The position numbers and the translations under genes were made by a program. Below are positions 52,604 to 61,457 of a stretch of 64,000 nucleotides of DNA, one piece after another (the stretch's first letter is position 1; each line of letters begins with the position of its first letter). The notes under the pieces were generated by a model, which ran no database searches, was not told the origin of the DNA, and was given only the letters and a program-made list of their open reading frames with translations. The DNA is from Pontibacter sp. HSC-36F09 (GTDB taxonomy: Bacteria; Bacteroidota; Bacteroidia; Cytophagales; Hymenobacteraceae). Where the stretch lies: NCBI RefSeq assembly GCF_024171605.1, contig NZ_JALKAA010000002.1, positions 124,001 to 188,000 on the forward strand, given 5' to 3'.

Positions 52604-55600
52604 ATGCACACAATTCACTTACAGAGCCAAAAATTCTACACACTTATGAAAATTTTGATACTTATGAAGATGAGGTATTTACTAGTAATTCCTCTTTTCT
52701 TCGCTTCGATGGCGGTTGCCGTCGCGCAAGGGTTAACAGTGCAAGGAAAAGTTACAGATGACAAGGGAGAAGGTTTGCCAGGGGTAACGGTGATGGTGAA
52801 AGGTATTGCAAGTGGTACTGCCACCAACGCCATGGGTGAGTATACCCTGAATGCTCCGAGTGGTACGGGTACACTGGTTTTTTCTTACATCGGATTCAGC
52901 ACGCAGGAAGTCCCCATCAATAACAGGACAGCTGTCAATGTAACACTTGCAACTGATGCCAAAGCTTTGGAAGAAGTGGTGGTGATCGGGTATGGCACTG
53001 TGAAGAAATCGGACCTGACTGGTTCTGTTGCTTCGGTGCGGGGAGAGGACCTGACGGCTATACCTGTGACAAGCGGTTTGGAAGTATTGCAGGGTAAAGT
53101 ACCGGGCCTCGACCTGACCAGGAGCAGCGGGCAGGCAGGAGCAGGTGTAGACCTGAGAGTACGAGGTACCAGGTCTATCGGAGCCGGTAACGGACCGCTG
53201 GTGCTGGTAGACGGTATACGCTATGACGGCCCGCTCGACGTGAACCCGAACGACATCGCTTCCATGGAGATTTTGAAAGACGCGACAGCCACGGCTATCT
53301 ATGGTTCACTGGGTGCCAACGGTGTAATCCTGATTACTACTAAAAGCGGTTCATCAGGCAAGGCGAAAGTTTCCTTTAACTCCTACTATGGTATTCAGTC
53401 CAGAAACGGATATGCAGATATTATGACCGGCCCTGAGTGGGTGGAAATGAGAAGAGAATCCCGCAGAACAGTAGGCGAGTGGAGCAGCCCGGCCGATGAT
53501 GATAAAATTTTTAACCCTGCACAATTGGAGAACTTCAGAAACGGTATCTACACCGACTGGGCAGATGAAATACTGGGAACCGGAAGCCAGCAAAACTACC
53601 AGATAGGTATAACCGGCAGTGCTGACAAACTGAGCTACTACCTCTCCACAGAATACTTTGACGAGAAGGGCCTGTTGAAGAATGACCGAATGAAAAGATA
53701 CAGCGGCCGCCTGAATGTGGGCTACAATGTATCGGAGAAACTGAAGGTGAGTACCAACCTGATGTATACCTATCGTGACCGGGATTTGAGAAGAGATCCG
53801 CTGAACCAGGCAAACAAAATGAGTCCTCTGGGCAGACCTTACGATGCTGAGGGTAACTTCACTACTTTTCCTGTAGGCGATGCATCCACATTGAACCCGC
53901 TGGTGGATGAGCAGGATGGCGCCTTTGAGAACAACGAGCTTAACAAGCGCTTCTTTGGCAATCTCTCTGTTGACTACACCCCTATCAAGGATCTGGTTTT
54001 CACCTCCCGTTTTGGGGTAGATCAGTTTAACAACCGCAACGGACTATACGCTGGCACCAATACCATTGAGACGGGCGCAAATGGTCAGTCTTTGGCAAGA
54101 GCAGAACTTACAAACTTCTCACGGCTTACATGGGAGAATTTTGCCAACTACTCTAAAACGCTGTCAGAGAACCACGAGTTGTCAGCTATGATTGGTACCA
54201 GTATCTGGTCCGAAACTACAGAGGCATTTTCTGCCCAAGGGCGTAACCTGCTTTCTTCTACCTTCCTCTTTCACAACTTAGGCGCTACGCAATCAGCTTA
54301 TCAGCTGGGCAGCGATTTAAGAGAGCAGAGCCTGGCCTCTTTCTTCGGCCGACTGAATTACAAGCTTCTCAACAAGTATTTGTTCACCTTCGTGATGCGT
54401 GCTGACGGAGCCTCTGTATTGGCAAACGGCAACAAATGGGACTACTTCCCCTCTGCTTCAGTGGGTTGGTTGCTGAAAGAAGAAAGCTTTTTGCAGGGCG
54501 TAAATGCTATATCTGATTTGAAACTGCGACTGAGCTACGGACTTTCCGGCAACAGCTCAGTGAGCCCTTACCAGACATTGGGTAGCCTGGGCAAATCTAC
54601 CTATGCCTTTGACCAGGGCAGTACCGAAGCACCTGCTTTCGGGTTTTACCCTGCCACGCTGGCTACACCCGCGCTGGGATGGGAGACAACTGCAACAACT
54701 AACTTAGGCCTGGATTTCGGCTTATTCAACAACCGGGTGGTAGGTACACTGGATGTTTACCAGCAGGATACCCGGGATTTGCTTCTGCCAAGAGCACTTC
54801 CTACCTCCACCGGATTTGAAAGAGTAATTTATAACGTGGGTGAGACCCGTAACCGAGGCGTAGAATTGCAATTAGGTACGGTGAATATTGACCAGCCCAA
54901 CGGCATTAGATGGTCATCCGACTTCAGCTTCGCCCGAAACAAAGAAGAAGTACGAGCACTGGCTGATGGCGTGGATCGCGACCTGACGCTAGGCGAATAT
55001 GGCCTGTTTGTGGGGCATCCGATAAACGTTCTCTACGACTATGAGAAAATAGGCATCTGGCAAGTGGGCGAGGAAGAAGCAGCGGCCAAAAACCAGCAGC
55101 AGCCGGGCGACATCAAAGTAAAAGACCAGAATAGTGATGGCATCATTACGCCGGAAGACAGAGTGGTGATCGGTAATGCAAATCCTGACTGGACGCTGGG
55201 TGTGACTAACCGGGTTGGCTACAAAGGGCTGGAACTTTCCTTTATGGTGAATGCCCGAATCGGCAATACCATCATCAGCGAGGCGGCCGGTTCTTACAAA
55301 ATAGACGCGCTTGAAAACGGGCCGATGGTGGATTACTGGACTCCGGAGAACCCAACCAATGCCTATCCAAGGCCAAACGCAGGCACCAGCCGCGCCAGCA
55401 CACGCTACTACACCACACTGCAGTATGTGGATGGTTCTTTCGTGAAGGTGAGAGACATTACCCTGGCTTATAGTTTCCCACAAGGTATAGCAGATAAGTT
55501 AAGGCTATCTAACCTGAGAGTGTATGCAACGGCTAAGAACTATTTTATTCTGATGAGTAACATAGCGCCTTATGATCCTGAGCGCGGTGGAGCCCTGAGC

Positions 55601-55648
55601 TTCCCGATGACGAGACAAATGGTATTTGGCCTCAATGTTTCATTCTAA
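52604..55648 (+). CDS. SusC/RagA-family TonB-dependent outer-membrane transporter (second)
   Basis: A 1014-residue protein with the same architecture as the first copy: signal peptide (best read from the internal MRYLLVIPLFFASM, ending AVAQG), carboxypeptidase-like domain VQGKVTDDKGEGLPGVTVMV, TonB-box region EEVVVIGYGTV, plug (GPLVLVDGIRYDG; GSLGANGVILITTK) and barrel ending MVFGLNVSF. It is clearly a different transporter from the first, so the two operons may take up different pectin fragments. A 142-base gap with no terminator separates it from the CE8 gene. Confidence 0.96.
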   Translation: MHTIHLQSQKFYTLMKILILMKMRYLLVIPLFFASMAVAVAQGLTVQGKVTDDKGEGLPGVTVMVKGIASGTATNAMGEYTLNAPSGTGTLVFSYIGFSTQEVPINNRTAVNVTLATDAKALEEVVVIGYGTVKKSDLTGSVASVRGEDLTAIPVTSGLEVLQGKVPGLDLTRSSGQAGAGVDLRVRGTRSIGAGNGPLVLVDGIRYDGPLDVNPNDIASMEILKDATATAIYGSLGANGVILITTKSGSSGKAKVSFNSYYGIQSRNGYADIMTGPEWVEMRRESRRTVGEWSSPADDDKIFNPAQLENFRNGIYTDWADEILGTGSQQNYQIGITGSADKLSYYLSTEYFDEKGLLKNDRMKRYSGRLNVGYNVSEKLKVSTNLMYTYRDRDLRRDPLNQANKMSPLGRPYDAEGNFTTFPVGDASTLNPLVDEQDGAFENNELNKRFFGNLSVDYTPIKDLVFTSRFGVDQFNNRNGLYAGTNTIETGANGQSLARAELTNFSRLTWENFANYSKTLSENHELSAMIGTSIWSETTEAFSAQGRNLLSSTFLFHNLGATQSAYQLGSDLREQSLASFFGRLNYKLLNKYLFTFVMRADGASVLANGNKWDYFPSASVGWLLKEESFLQGVNAISDLKLRLSYGLSGNSSVSPYQTLGSLGKSTYAFDQGSTEAPAFGFYPATLATPALGWETTATTNLGLDFGLFNNRVVGTLDVYQQDTRDLLLPRALPTSTGFERVIYNVGETRNRGVELQLGTVNIDQPNGIRWSSDFSFARNKEEVRALADGVDRDLTLGEYGLFVGHPINVLYDYEKIGIWQVGEEEAAAKNQQQPGDIKVKDQNSDGIITPEDRVVIGNANPDWTLGVTNRVGYKGLELSFMVNARIGNTIISEAAGSYKIDALENGPMVDYWTPENPTNAYPRPNAGTSRASTRYYTTLQYVDGSFVKVRDITLAYSFPQGIADKLRLSNLRVYATAKNYFILMSNIAPYDPERGGALSFPMTRQMVFGLNVSF

Positions 55649-55677
55649 GAAGTGAAGAACATTTTAAATCTGCAATC

Positions 55678-57375
55678 ATGAAAAAGATATTCTATAGCAT
55701 ACTTGTTCCTGTTCTTCTCCTAGGCACAGCTTCCTGCGAGTCTTTCCTGGACGAAGAAAACAAATCGGGTCTTACCTCTGAAGCTTATTATAAAACAGCA
55801 GAGGGTGCAGAAAGCCTGGTGAACTCCCTGTATACGCCCATGCGCTTCTGGTATGGTAAGGAAAATGGTATTGCGTTGACAGAGACCGGCACCGACATCT
55901 TCACCCGTGGAAACGGTATGGAAAACCCACCGGTGGCACTCTATAATTCAGACCTGTCTGGCGCTAACGCACCTATCAACTTTTACTGGACCCGCTTTTA
56001 CTCTGCAGTTAATGCCTGCAATGCCGCTGTCAAAAGAATTCCGGAGTCTGCCCTGGCCGAAAACCTGAAGACAACCAGGCTGGCAGAAGCCCGTTTTCTG
56101 AGAGCCTTTTACCTGTGGCACATCGTGGAGACTTGGGGCGATGTGCACCTGACAACGGAAGAGTCTATTGGGTTGGTAACAACGGCTAATCGAACTCCGG
56201 TTGAAGCATTCTATACCCAGATATTTGAAGATTTGCAGTTTGCCGCCGATAACCTGGCGCCAACCAGCTCGCAATACGGTCGTGTGACAAAACCGGCGGC
56301 AGAGGCCTTTATGGCACGCATGCACCTCTACCGCAAAAACTATCCGGAAGCGGCAAGTCTGGCTAAGAAGGTGATCAACGAGTACAATTTCAGCCTGGTG
56401 CCAAACTATGCGAACCTCTGGAGCATCAGCAACATCAAAAATCCGGAGATTGTGTGGCACGTCAACTTTACTGCTGACCTGATCCTGAACCGGGAGTTTG
56501 ACGGCCCGACCGCCAGCACCAGCGACGATATCCTGCTGCGTGACGGTGGTAACAATGCGCACCTGTTCTTCCTGATGACCTATGACCAGGTAGCAGGTAT
56601 GCAGCGTGATATGCGCTATGGCCGTCCGTTTGCACGCTTCATGCCGACAGCCCATTTACTCGACTTGTTCGATGAGACAAAGGATGCCCGTTTTGATGCT
56701 ACTTTCGAAACTGTATGGTATGCCAACAAGCCCGGTACTTATAAAAAGACGCTGTCAAACGGGAGTGAGGTAAATGTGACTTTTGCAGCAGGTGATACGG
56801 CTATCTTTGCAAGCAAGAATGTGATATCAAATGCCCGGAAAGATGCTAAGAAGTATACGATCATCGATAGAAGTAGAACCTACAATGTGAATGCTGGTGA
56901 TGCGCCCGTGGTGCGCGACAGGTACATGTCGCTGAAGAAGTTTCTGGAGCCAAACCGCCTGACCATTTCACAGCAGCAGGGCCAGCGCGATGCCTTTGTT
57001 ATTCGTCTTGCCGAGTTATACCTGATTGCCGCCGAAGCAGAAATGATGCAGGGAAATACCGGAGAAGCTGTAAATTACATCAACACTGTTCGCAGAAGGG
57101 CCGCATTGCCGGGCAAGCAGGCGGAGATGGAAGTGACGGCAGACCAACTGAACATCGATTTTATTCTGGATGAACGGGCACGCGAGTTTGCCGGAGAGCA
57201 GCAGCGTTGGTTCGATCTGAAACGCACAGACAAACTGATAGAGCGGGTGAAGAAGTTTAACCCGGATGCTGCGCCGAACATACAGCCTTTCCATGTGCTC
57301 CGCCCAATCCCGCAGGCCCAGCTGGATGCGGTTTCTAACCCGGGCGAGTTCAAACAGAACGAGGGATACAACTAG
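55678..57375 (+). CDS. SusD/RagB-family glycan-binding lipoprotein (second)
   Basis: A 565-residue lipoprotein (LGTASC, Cys20). SusD features include SFLDEENKSGLTSEAYY, RFLRAFYLWHIVETWGDVHL and INTVRRRAALPGKQ in the C-terminal TPR part, ending FKQNEGYN as SusD proteins often do. It partners the SusC gene 29 bases upstream. Confidence 0.95.
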   Translation: MKKIFYSILVPVLLLGTASCESFLDEENKSGLTSEAYYKTAEGAESLVNSLYTPMRFWYGKENGIALTETGTDIFTRGNGMENPPVALYNSDLSGANAPINFYWTRFYSAVNACNAAVKRIPESALAENLKTTRLAEARFLRAFYLWHIVETWGDVHLTTEESIGLVTTANRTPVEAFYTQIFEDLQFAADNLAPTSSQYGRVTKPAAEAFMARMHLYRKNYPEAASLAKKVINEYNFSLVPNYANLWSISNIKNPEIVWHVNFTADLILNREFDGPTASTSDDILLRDGGNNAHLFFLMTYDQVAGMQRDMRYGRPFARFMPTAHLLDLFDETKDARFDATFETVWYANKPGTYKKTLSNGSEVNVTFAAGDTAIFASKNVISNARKDAKKYTIIDRSRTYNVNAGDAPVVRDRYMSLKKFLEPNRLTISQQQGQRDAFVIRLAELYLIAAEAEMMQGNTGEAVNYINTVRRRAALPGKQAEMEVTADQLNIDFILDERAREFAGEQQRWFDLKRTDKLIERVKKFNPDAAPNIQPFHVLRPIPQAQLDAVSNPGEFKQNEGYN

Positions 57376-57381
57376 CCGGTC

Positions 57382-57412
57382 CTGAGAGGGAGGTAGCAAT
57401 CCTCCCCCTCAG
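57382..57412. other. Hairpin between susD (second) and GH105
   Basis: A 12-base stem with one mismatch, CTGAGAGGGAGG/CCTCCCCCTCAG, and a seven-base loop. No T-run follows. Such a hairpin after susCD may protect or set the level of the susCD mRNA relative to the enzyme genes. Confidence 0.5.
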
Positions 57413-57464
57413 ATCAGCTATTCAGGATGAAGATAATCTAAGGAAACACCTTTTTACCAAACTT

Positions 57465-58703
57465 ATGAATATTGCAAAATATACCTTGCCTGTCCTGCTG
57501 GCCTTAGCCACTGCCTGTAGCTCGGGCGGATCGGCAACTGAAAACACTGCCCAAACCCAGACCGTTGCCGCTGAAAAGCCGTGGTCTGTGTGGATGGCAG
57601 ATTCTGATATCAAACGAAATCCGGAGGGGTGGATGATTGATTTCAAAGAAAAGCCGAAGTGGGACTATACGCAAGGCTTGTTTGCCAGTGCCATCGAGCA
57701 GGTATGGGAGAAAACAGGTGATGAGAAGTACCTGACCTACATCAAGGCTTTTGCGGACACCATGATCAGCGAAGACGGCACGATCATGACCTACAAGAAG
57801 ATGGATTACAATATCGACCGTGTGAATCCGGGCAAGTTCCTGATGGAGCTCTATAAAGAGACAGGCGACAACAAGTATAAACTGGCTGTGGAGGAACTAC
57901 GCGACCAGATGCGTACCCACCCCCGCACCAAAGAAGGAGGCTTCTGGCACAAGAAAATTTACCCGAACCAGATGTGGTTGGATGGCCTGTACATGGCTTC
58001 ACCGTTTCTGGCGCAGTATGCAGTGGAGTTCAACGAGCCTGCCATTTTTGACGACGTGGCCAAGCAAATCGTTTTGGTAGACAAGTATACCTGGAACAGT
58101 GAGAAAGGCCTCTGGCACCATGGCTGGGACGAGAGCCGGGAGCAAAAGTGGGCTGATCCGGAGACTGGTAAATCACCACATGTATGGGGACGCGCCATGG
58201 GCTGGTATGCGATGGCATTAGTCGATGTGCTGGACTTCTTCCCGAAAGATCACCCCAGAAGAGACGAGATACTGCAGATAACCCAAAAGATGGCAGGTGC
58301 TCTGGAACAGTACCAGGACAAGAATACCGGACTTTGGTACCAAGTAGTAGACCAGGGCGACAGAGAAGGAAATTACCTGGAAGGTTCGGCATCCAGCATG
58401 TATACTTACTTTTTGGTAAAGGCGGCGAAAAACGGCCACATTGATCAGAAGTACATGCAGGTAGCACAGAAAGGGTATGATGGTATACTCAATAACTTGA
58501 TTCAGAAGAACGAGGATGGTACGATCAGTATCACGAATGTGTGTGCCGTGGCTGGGCTAGGCGGTACGCCTTACCGCGATGGCACTTATGAGTACTACAT
58601 CAACGAGGAGCGTCGGAACGATGATCCCAAAGCGGTAGCGCCTTTTATCATGGCTTCGCTTGAGTTTGAAGAGCTGAACCAGTCAAAAGTATCTGCAAAG
58701 TAA
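57465..58703 (+). CDS. GH105 unsaturated (rhamno)galacturonyl hydrolase, lipoprotein
   Basis: A 412-residue (alpha/alpha)6-barrel enzyme. Lipobox LATAC (Cys18). The catalytic aspartate of YteR-type enzymes lies in NQMWLDGLYM (Asp173 here), and HVWGRAMGWYAMALVDVLDF and YLEGSASSMYTYFLVKAA are family signatures. It removes the unsaturated uronate left at the non-reducing end by pectate lyases, giving the substrate for KduI after import. Confidence 0.95.
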   Translation: MNIAKYTLPVLLALATACSSGGSATENTAQTQTVAAEKPWSVWMADSDIKRNPEGWMIDFKEKPKWDYTQGLFASAIEQVWEKTGDEKYLTYIKAFADTMISEDGTIMTYKKMDYNIDRVNPGKFLMELYKETGDNKYKLAVEELRDQMRTHPRTKEGGFWHKKIYPNQMWLDGLYMASPFLAQYAVEFNEPAIFDDVAKQIVLVDKYTWNSEKGLWHHGWDESREQKWADPETGKSPHVWGRAMGWYAMALVDVLDFFPKDHPRRDEILQITQKMAGALEQYQDKNTGLWYQVVDQGDREGNYLEGSASSMYTYFLVKAAKNGHIDQKYMQVAQKGYDGILNNLIQKNEDGTISITNVCAVAGLGGTPYRDGTYEYYINEERRNDDPKAVAPFIMASLEFEELNQSKVSAK

Positions 58704-58712
58704 TCCGAAACC

Positions 58713-59711
58713 ATGCTTACAATTACCAGGTATACCGCCCTTCTTACGCTGCTGTTCTGCCTTTTCCTGGTGCAGGCGCAGGCGCAGAAGCAGAAGCAGC
58801 ATGACTTTGTGGTGGCGCAGGACGGTAGCGGTGACTTTAAATCAGTGCAGGAAGCTATCGATGCAGTACCGGATTTTCGAAAAAACACCACGACCATCTA
58901 CATCAAAAAAGGCGTGTACAAAGAGAAATTGGTGCTGCCGGCTTCCAAGACCATGGTGAAACTAGTGGGGGAGAATGTGCAGCACACGGTACTTACCTAC
59001 GATGATTACGCCTCCAAAAAGAACCGCTTCGGCGAAGAGATGGGCACTACCGGCTCCACCAGCTTCTTTATTTTTGGAGATGATTTCTCTGCCGAGAATA
59101 TCACCTTCGAAAACTCTGCTGGTCCGGTAGGGCAGGCAGTCGCGGTGCGCATTGACGGTGACCGGGTGATGTTCACCAACTGCCGTTTTCTGGGTAACCA
59201 GGACACGCTATACCCGCACGGCGAGAAAAGCCGGCAGTATTACAAGAACTGTTACATCGAAGGCACGACCGATTTTATCTTTGGTTGGTCCACGGCTGTG
59301 TTTGAGAACTGCGAGATTTACAGCAAAAAAGGCGGCAGTTACGTGACGGCCGCCTCTACACTGGAAGGTGCACCTTACGGCTTTGTGTTCCTCAACTGCC
59401 GCCTTACCGGCGACGCTCCGAAAGACTCTTACTACCTCGGTCGTCCCTGGAGGGCACATGCCAAAACGGTGTTCATCAACAGCTACCTTGGTCCGCATAT
59501 CAAGCCCGAAGGCTGGCACAACTGGAACAAGCCGGAGGCGGAGCAAACTACTTTTTATGCCGAGTATAAGTCCAAAGGACCGGGTGCCAAGGCAGGCAAG
59601 CGGGTCAAGTGGGCGCACCAACTCAGCAAGAAACAACTCGACGATTATACCTTAGTGAAAATATTCGACGGCTGGATACCGGGAGAAAGACCAGAAACAG
59701 CCAGTAAATAG
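58713..59711 (+). CDS. Pectin methylesterase, CE8 family (second copy)
   Basis: A 332-residue secreted esterase with a cleavable signal peptide (ending QAQAQKQ). Motifs: GVYKEKL, GQAVAV, QDTLY (Asp164), DFIFG (Asp187) and LGRPW. It is a paralogue of the CE8 enzyme in the first operon, with the same SGDFKSVQEAID-type beginning. Spacing to GH105 is nine bases. Confidence 0.96.
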   Translation: MLTITRYTALLTLLFCLFLVQAQAQKQKQHDFVVAQDGSGDFKSVQEAIDAVPDFRKNTTTIYIKKGVYKEKLVLPASKTMVKLVGENVQHTVLTYDDYASKKNRFGEEMGTTGSTSFFIFGDDFSAENITFENSAGPVGQAVAVRIDGDRVMFTNCRFLGNQDTLYPHGEKSRQYYKNCYIEGTTDFIFGWSTAVFENCEIYSKKGGSYVTAASTLEGAPYGFVFLNCRLTGDAPKDSYYLGRPWRAHAKTVFINSYLGPHIKPEGWHNWNKPEAEQTTFYAEYKSKGPGAKAGKRVKWAHQLSKKQLDDYTLVKIFDGWIPGERPETASK

Positions 59712-59740
59712 ATTTTTTACCTTATTGAAACACCTTTGCC

Positions 59741-61447
59741 ATGACTCAGAAACCTGTACTTTACGCTGCCGTTTGCTTTTCATTTTTGCTCAGTTCCTGC
59801 TCAGGACTAGCTCAAAAAGATAGTACAAACGCGACGGCAGAGACGATACAGTCAACACCTGCCCCTGTTTCGGAGGTATGGGTGGCTGATTTGGGAGATG
59901 GCAGGTATAAGAACCCAATCCTGCATGCCGACTACTCTGACCCGGATGTGGTGCAGGTAGGCGAAGATTATTACATGACCTCTTCCAGCTTTAATGCTAT
60001 ACCTGGTCTGCAGATTCTGCACTCCAAAGACCTCGTGAACTGGAGCATCATTGGTTACGCACTGGATCGCAACACGCCTTATGATCATTTCTCCAGGCCA
60101 CAGCACGGCAATGGGGTATGGGCACCTTCTATCCGCCGCCACAACGGGGAGTTCTACATCTATTGGGGCGATCCGGATTTCGGTGTTTACATGGTGAAAA
60201 CTAAAGATCCGGCCGGAGAGTGGGAGAAGCCGGTGCTGGTGAAAGAAGGCAAAGGCCTGATCGACGCATGTCCATTTTGGGATGAAGATGGTAAAGCCTA
60301 CCTGATACATGGCTGGGCCGGAAGCCGCGCAGGTATAAAAAGCATCCTTACATTGAACAAAATGAGTCCGGATGGTACGAAGGTGCTGGACGAAGGCATG
60401 ATGGTATTTGACGGACATGATGCACACCCAACCGTGGAAGGGCCGAAGTTTTACAAGCGCAACGGCTATTATTACATTTTTGCGCCGGCAGGAGGTGTGG
60501 CCACGGGCTGGCAATTAGTGTTGCGCTCTAAAAATGTATATGGCCCTTACGAAGAGAAGATCGTGATGGACCAAGGCAGCACACCGGTAAATGGTCCGCA
60601 CCAGGGTGCCTGGGTCGGGACTACAACGGGTGAGGACTGGTTCATACATTTTCAGGATATAGAAGCGTACGGCCGCGTGGTGCATCTGAACCCGGTGAAG
60701 TGGGTGAATGACTGGCCGGTGATAGGTATAGACAAAGACGGTGACGGCAAAGGTGAGCCCGTACTGACTCATCAGAAGCCAAACGTAGGCAAGGTATACC
60801 CGGTAGCCACTCCGCTGGAATCAGACGAATTTGACGGCCATACCCTGGGCCTGCAGTGGCAGTGGCATGCAAACCCAAAATCAACCTGGGCTTTCGCAAC
60901 CGGTAGCAAAGGTCAGTTGCGACTGTTCACCGAGCAGTTGCCAGAAGACTTCAAAAACTACTGGGACGCGCCCAATCTATTGCTGCAGAAGTTTCCGGCA
61001 GAAACGTTCACCACCACAACCAAGCTCAAGTTCACGCCAAACCCGAAACTGCAGGACGAGCGCACTGGCCTGATCGTGATGGGCGAAGATTATGCTTATG
61101 TATCGCTGGTGAGCAAGCTCGATGGGCTATACCTGACGTACAACACTGCCACTAAAGCTCACCAAGGAACCCCGGAGAAAGAAGAGGTGCTCGGCAAGCT
61201 GAATGGCAACGAGGTATACTTCCGGGTGAGTGTGAGCAAAGATGCCAAGTGCCAGTTTAGCTATAGCGAGGACGGCACGAATTTCAAGACGGTGGGCTCG
61301 ACCTTTACAGCCGTACCCGGTCGCTGGATAGGCGCTAAGGTAGGCTTGTTTGCCACCCGCCCCGGCAAAACCAACGACTCCGGCTTTGCCGATGTGGACT
61401 GGTTCCGGATCACCCCAAACACGACTAAAATTTCTGTAAGAGACTAA
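59741..61447 (+). CDS. GH43-family glycosidase with C-terminal concanavalin-like domain, lipoprotein
   Basis: A 568-residue lipoprotein (FLLSSC, Cys20). The five-blade propeller starts KNPILHADYSDPDVVQVGED with the base Asp67, then DACPFWDEDGKAYLIHGW and VEGPKFYKRNGYYYIFAP (general-acid Glu near 231). Residues about 370 to 565 form the second, jelly-roll domain seen in beta-xylosidase-type GH43 proteins. The substrate is probably arabinose or xylose side chains on pectin; the xyl genes in the same locus favour xylose release, but subfamily is not assigned. Confidence 0.92.
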   Translation: MTQKPVLYAAVCFSFLLSSCSGLAQKDSTNATAETIQSTPAPVSEVWVADLGDGRYKNPILHADYSDPDVVQVGEDYYMTSSSFNAIPGLQILHSKDLVNWSIIGYALDRNTPYDHFSRPQHGNGVWAPSIRRHNGEFYIYWGDPDFGVYMVKTKDPAGEWEKPVLVKEGKGLIDACPFWDEDGKAYLIHGWAGSRAGIKSILTLNKMSPDGTKVLDEGMMVFDGHDAHPTVEGPKFYKRNGYYYIFAPAGGVATGWQLVLRSKNVYGPYEEKIVMDQGSTPVNGPHQGAWVGTTTGEDWFIHFQDIEAYGRVVHLNPVKWVNDWPVIGIDKDGDGKGEPVLTHQKPNVGKVYPVATPLESDEFDGHTLGLQWQWHANPKSTWAFATGSKGQLRLFTEQLPEDFKNYWDAPNLLLQKFPAETFTTTTKLKFTPNPKLQDERTGLIVMGEDYAYVSLVSKLDGLYLTYNTATKAHQGTPEKEEVLGKLNGNEVYFRVSVSKDAKCQFSYSEDGTNFKTVGSTFTAVPGRWIGAKVGLFATRPGKTNDSGFADVDWFRITPNTTKISVRD

Positions 61448-61457
61448 AGCTGAAGAT

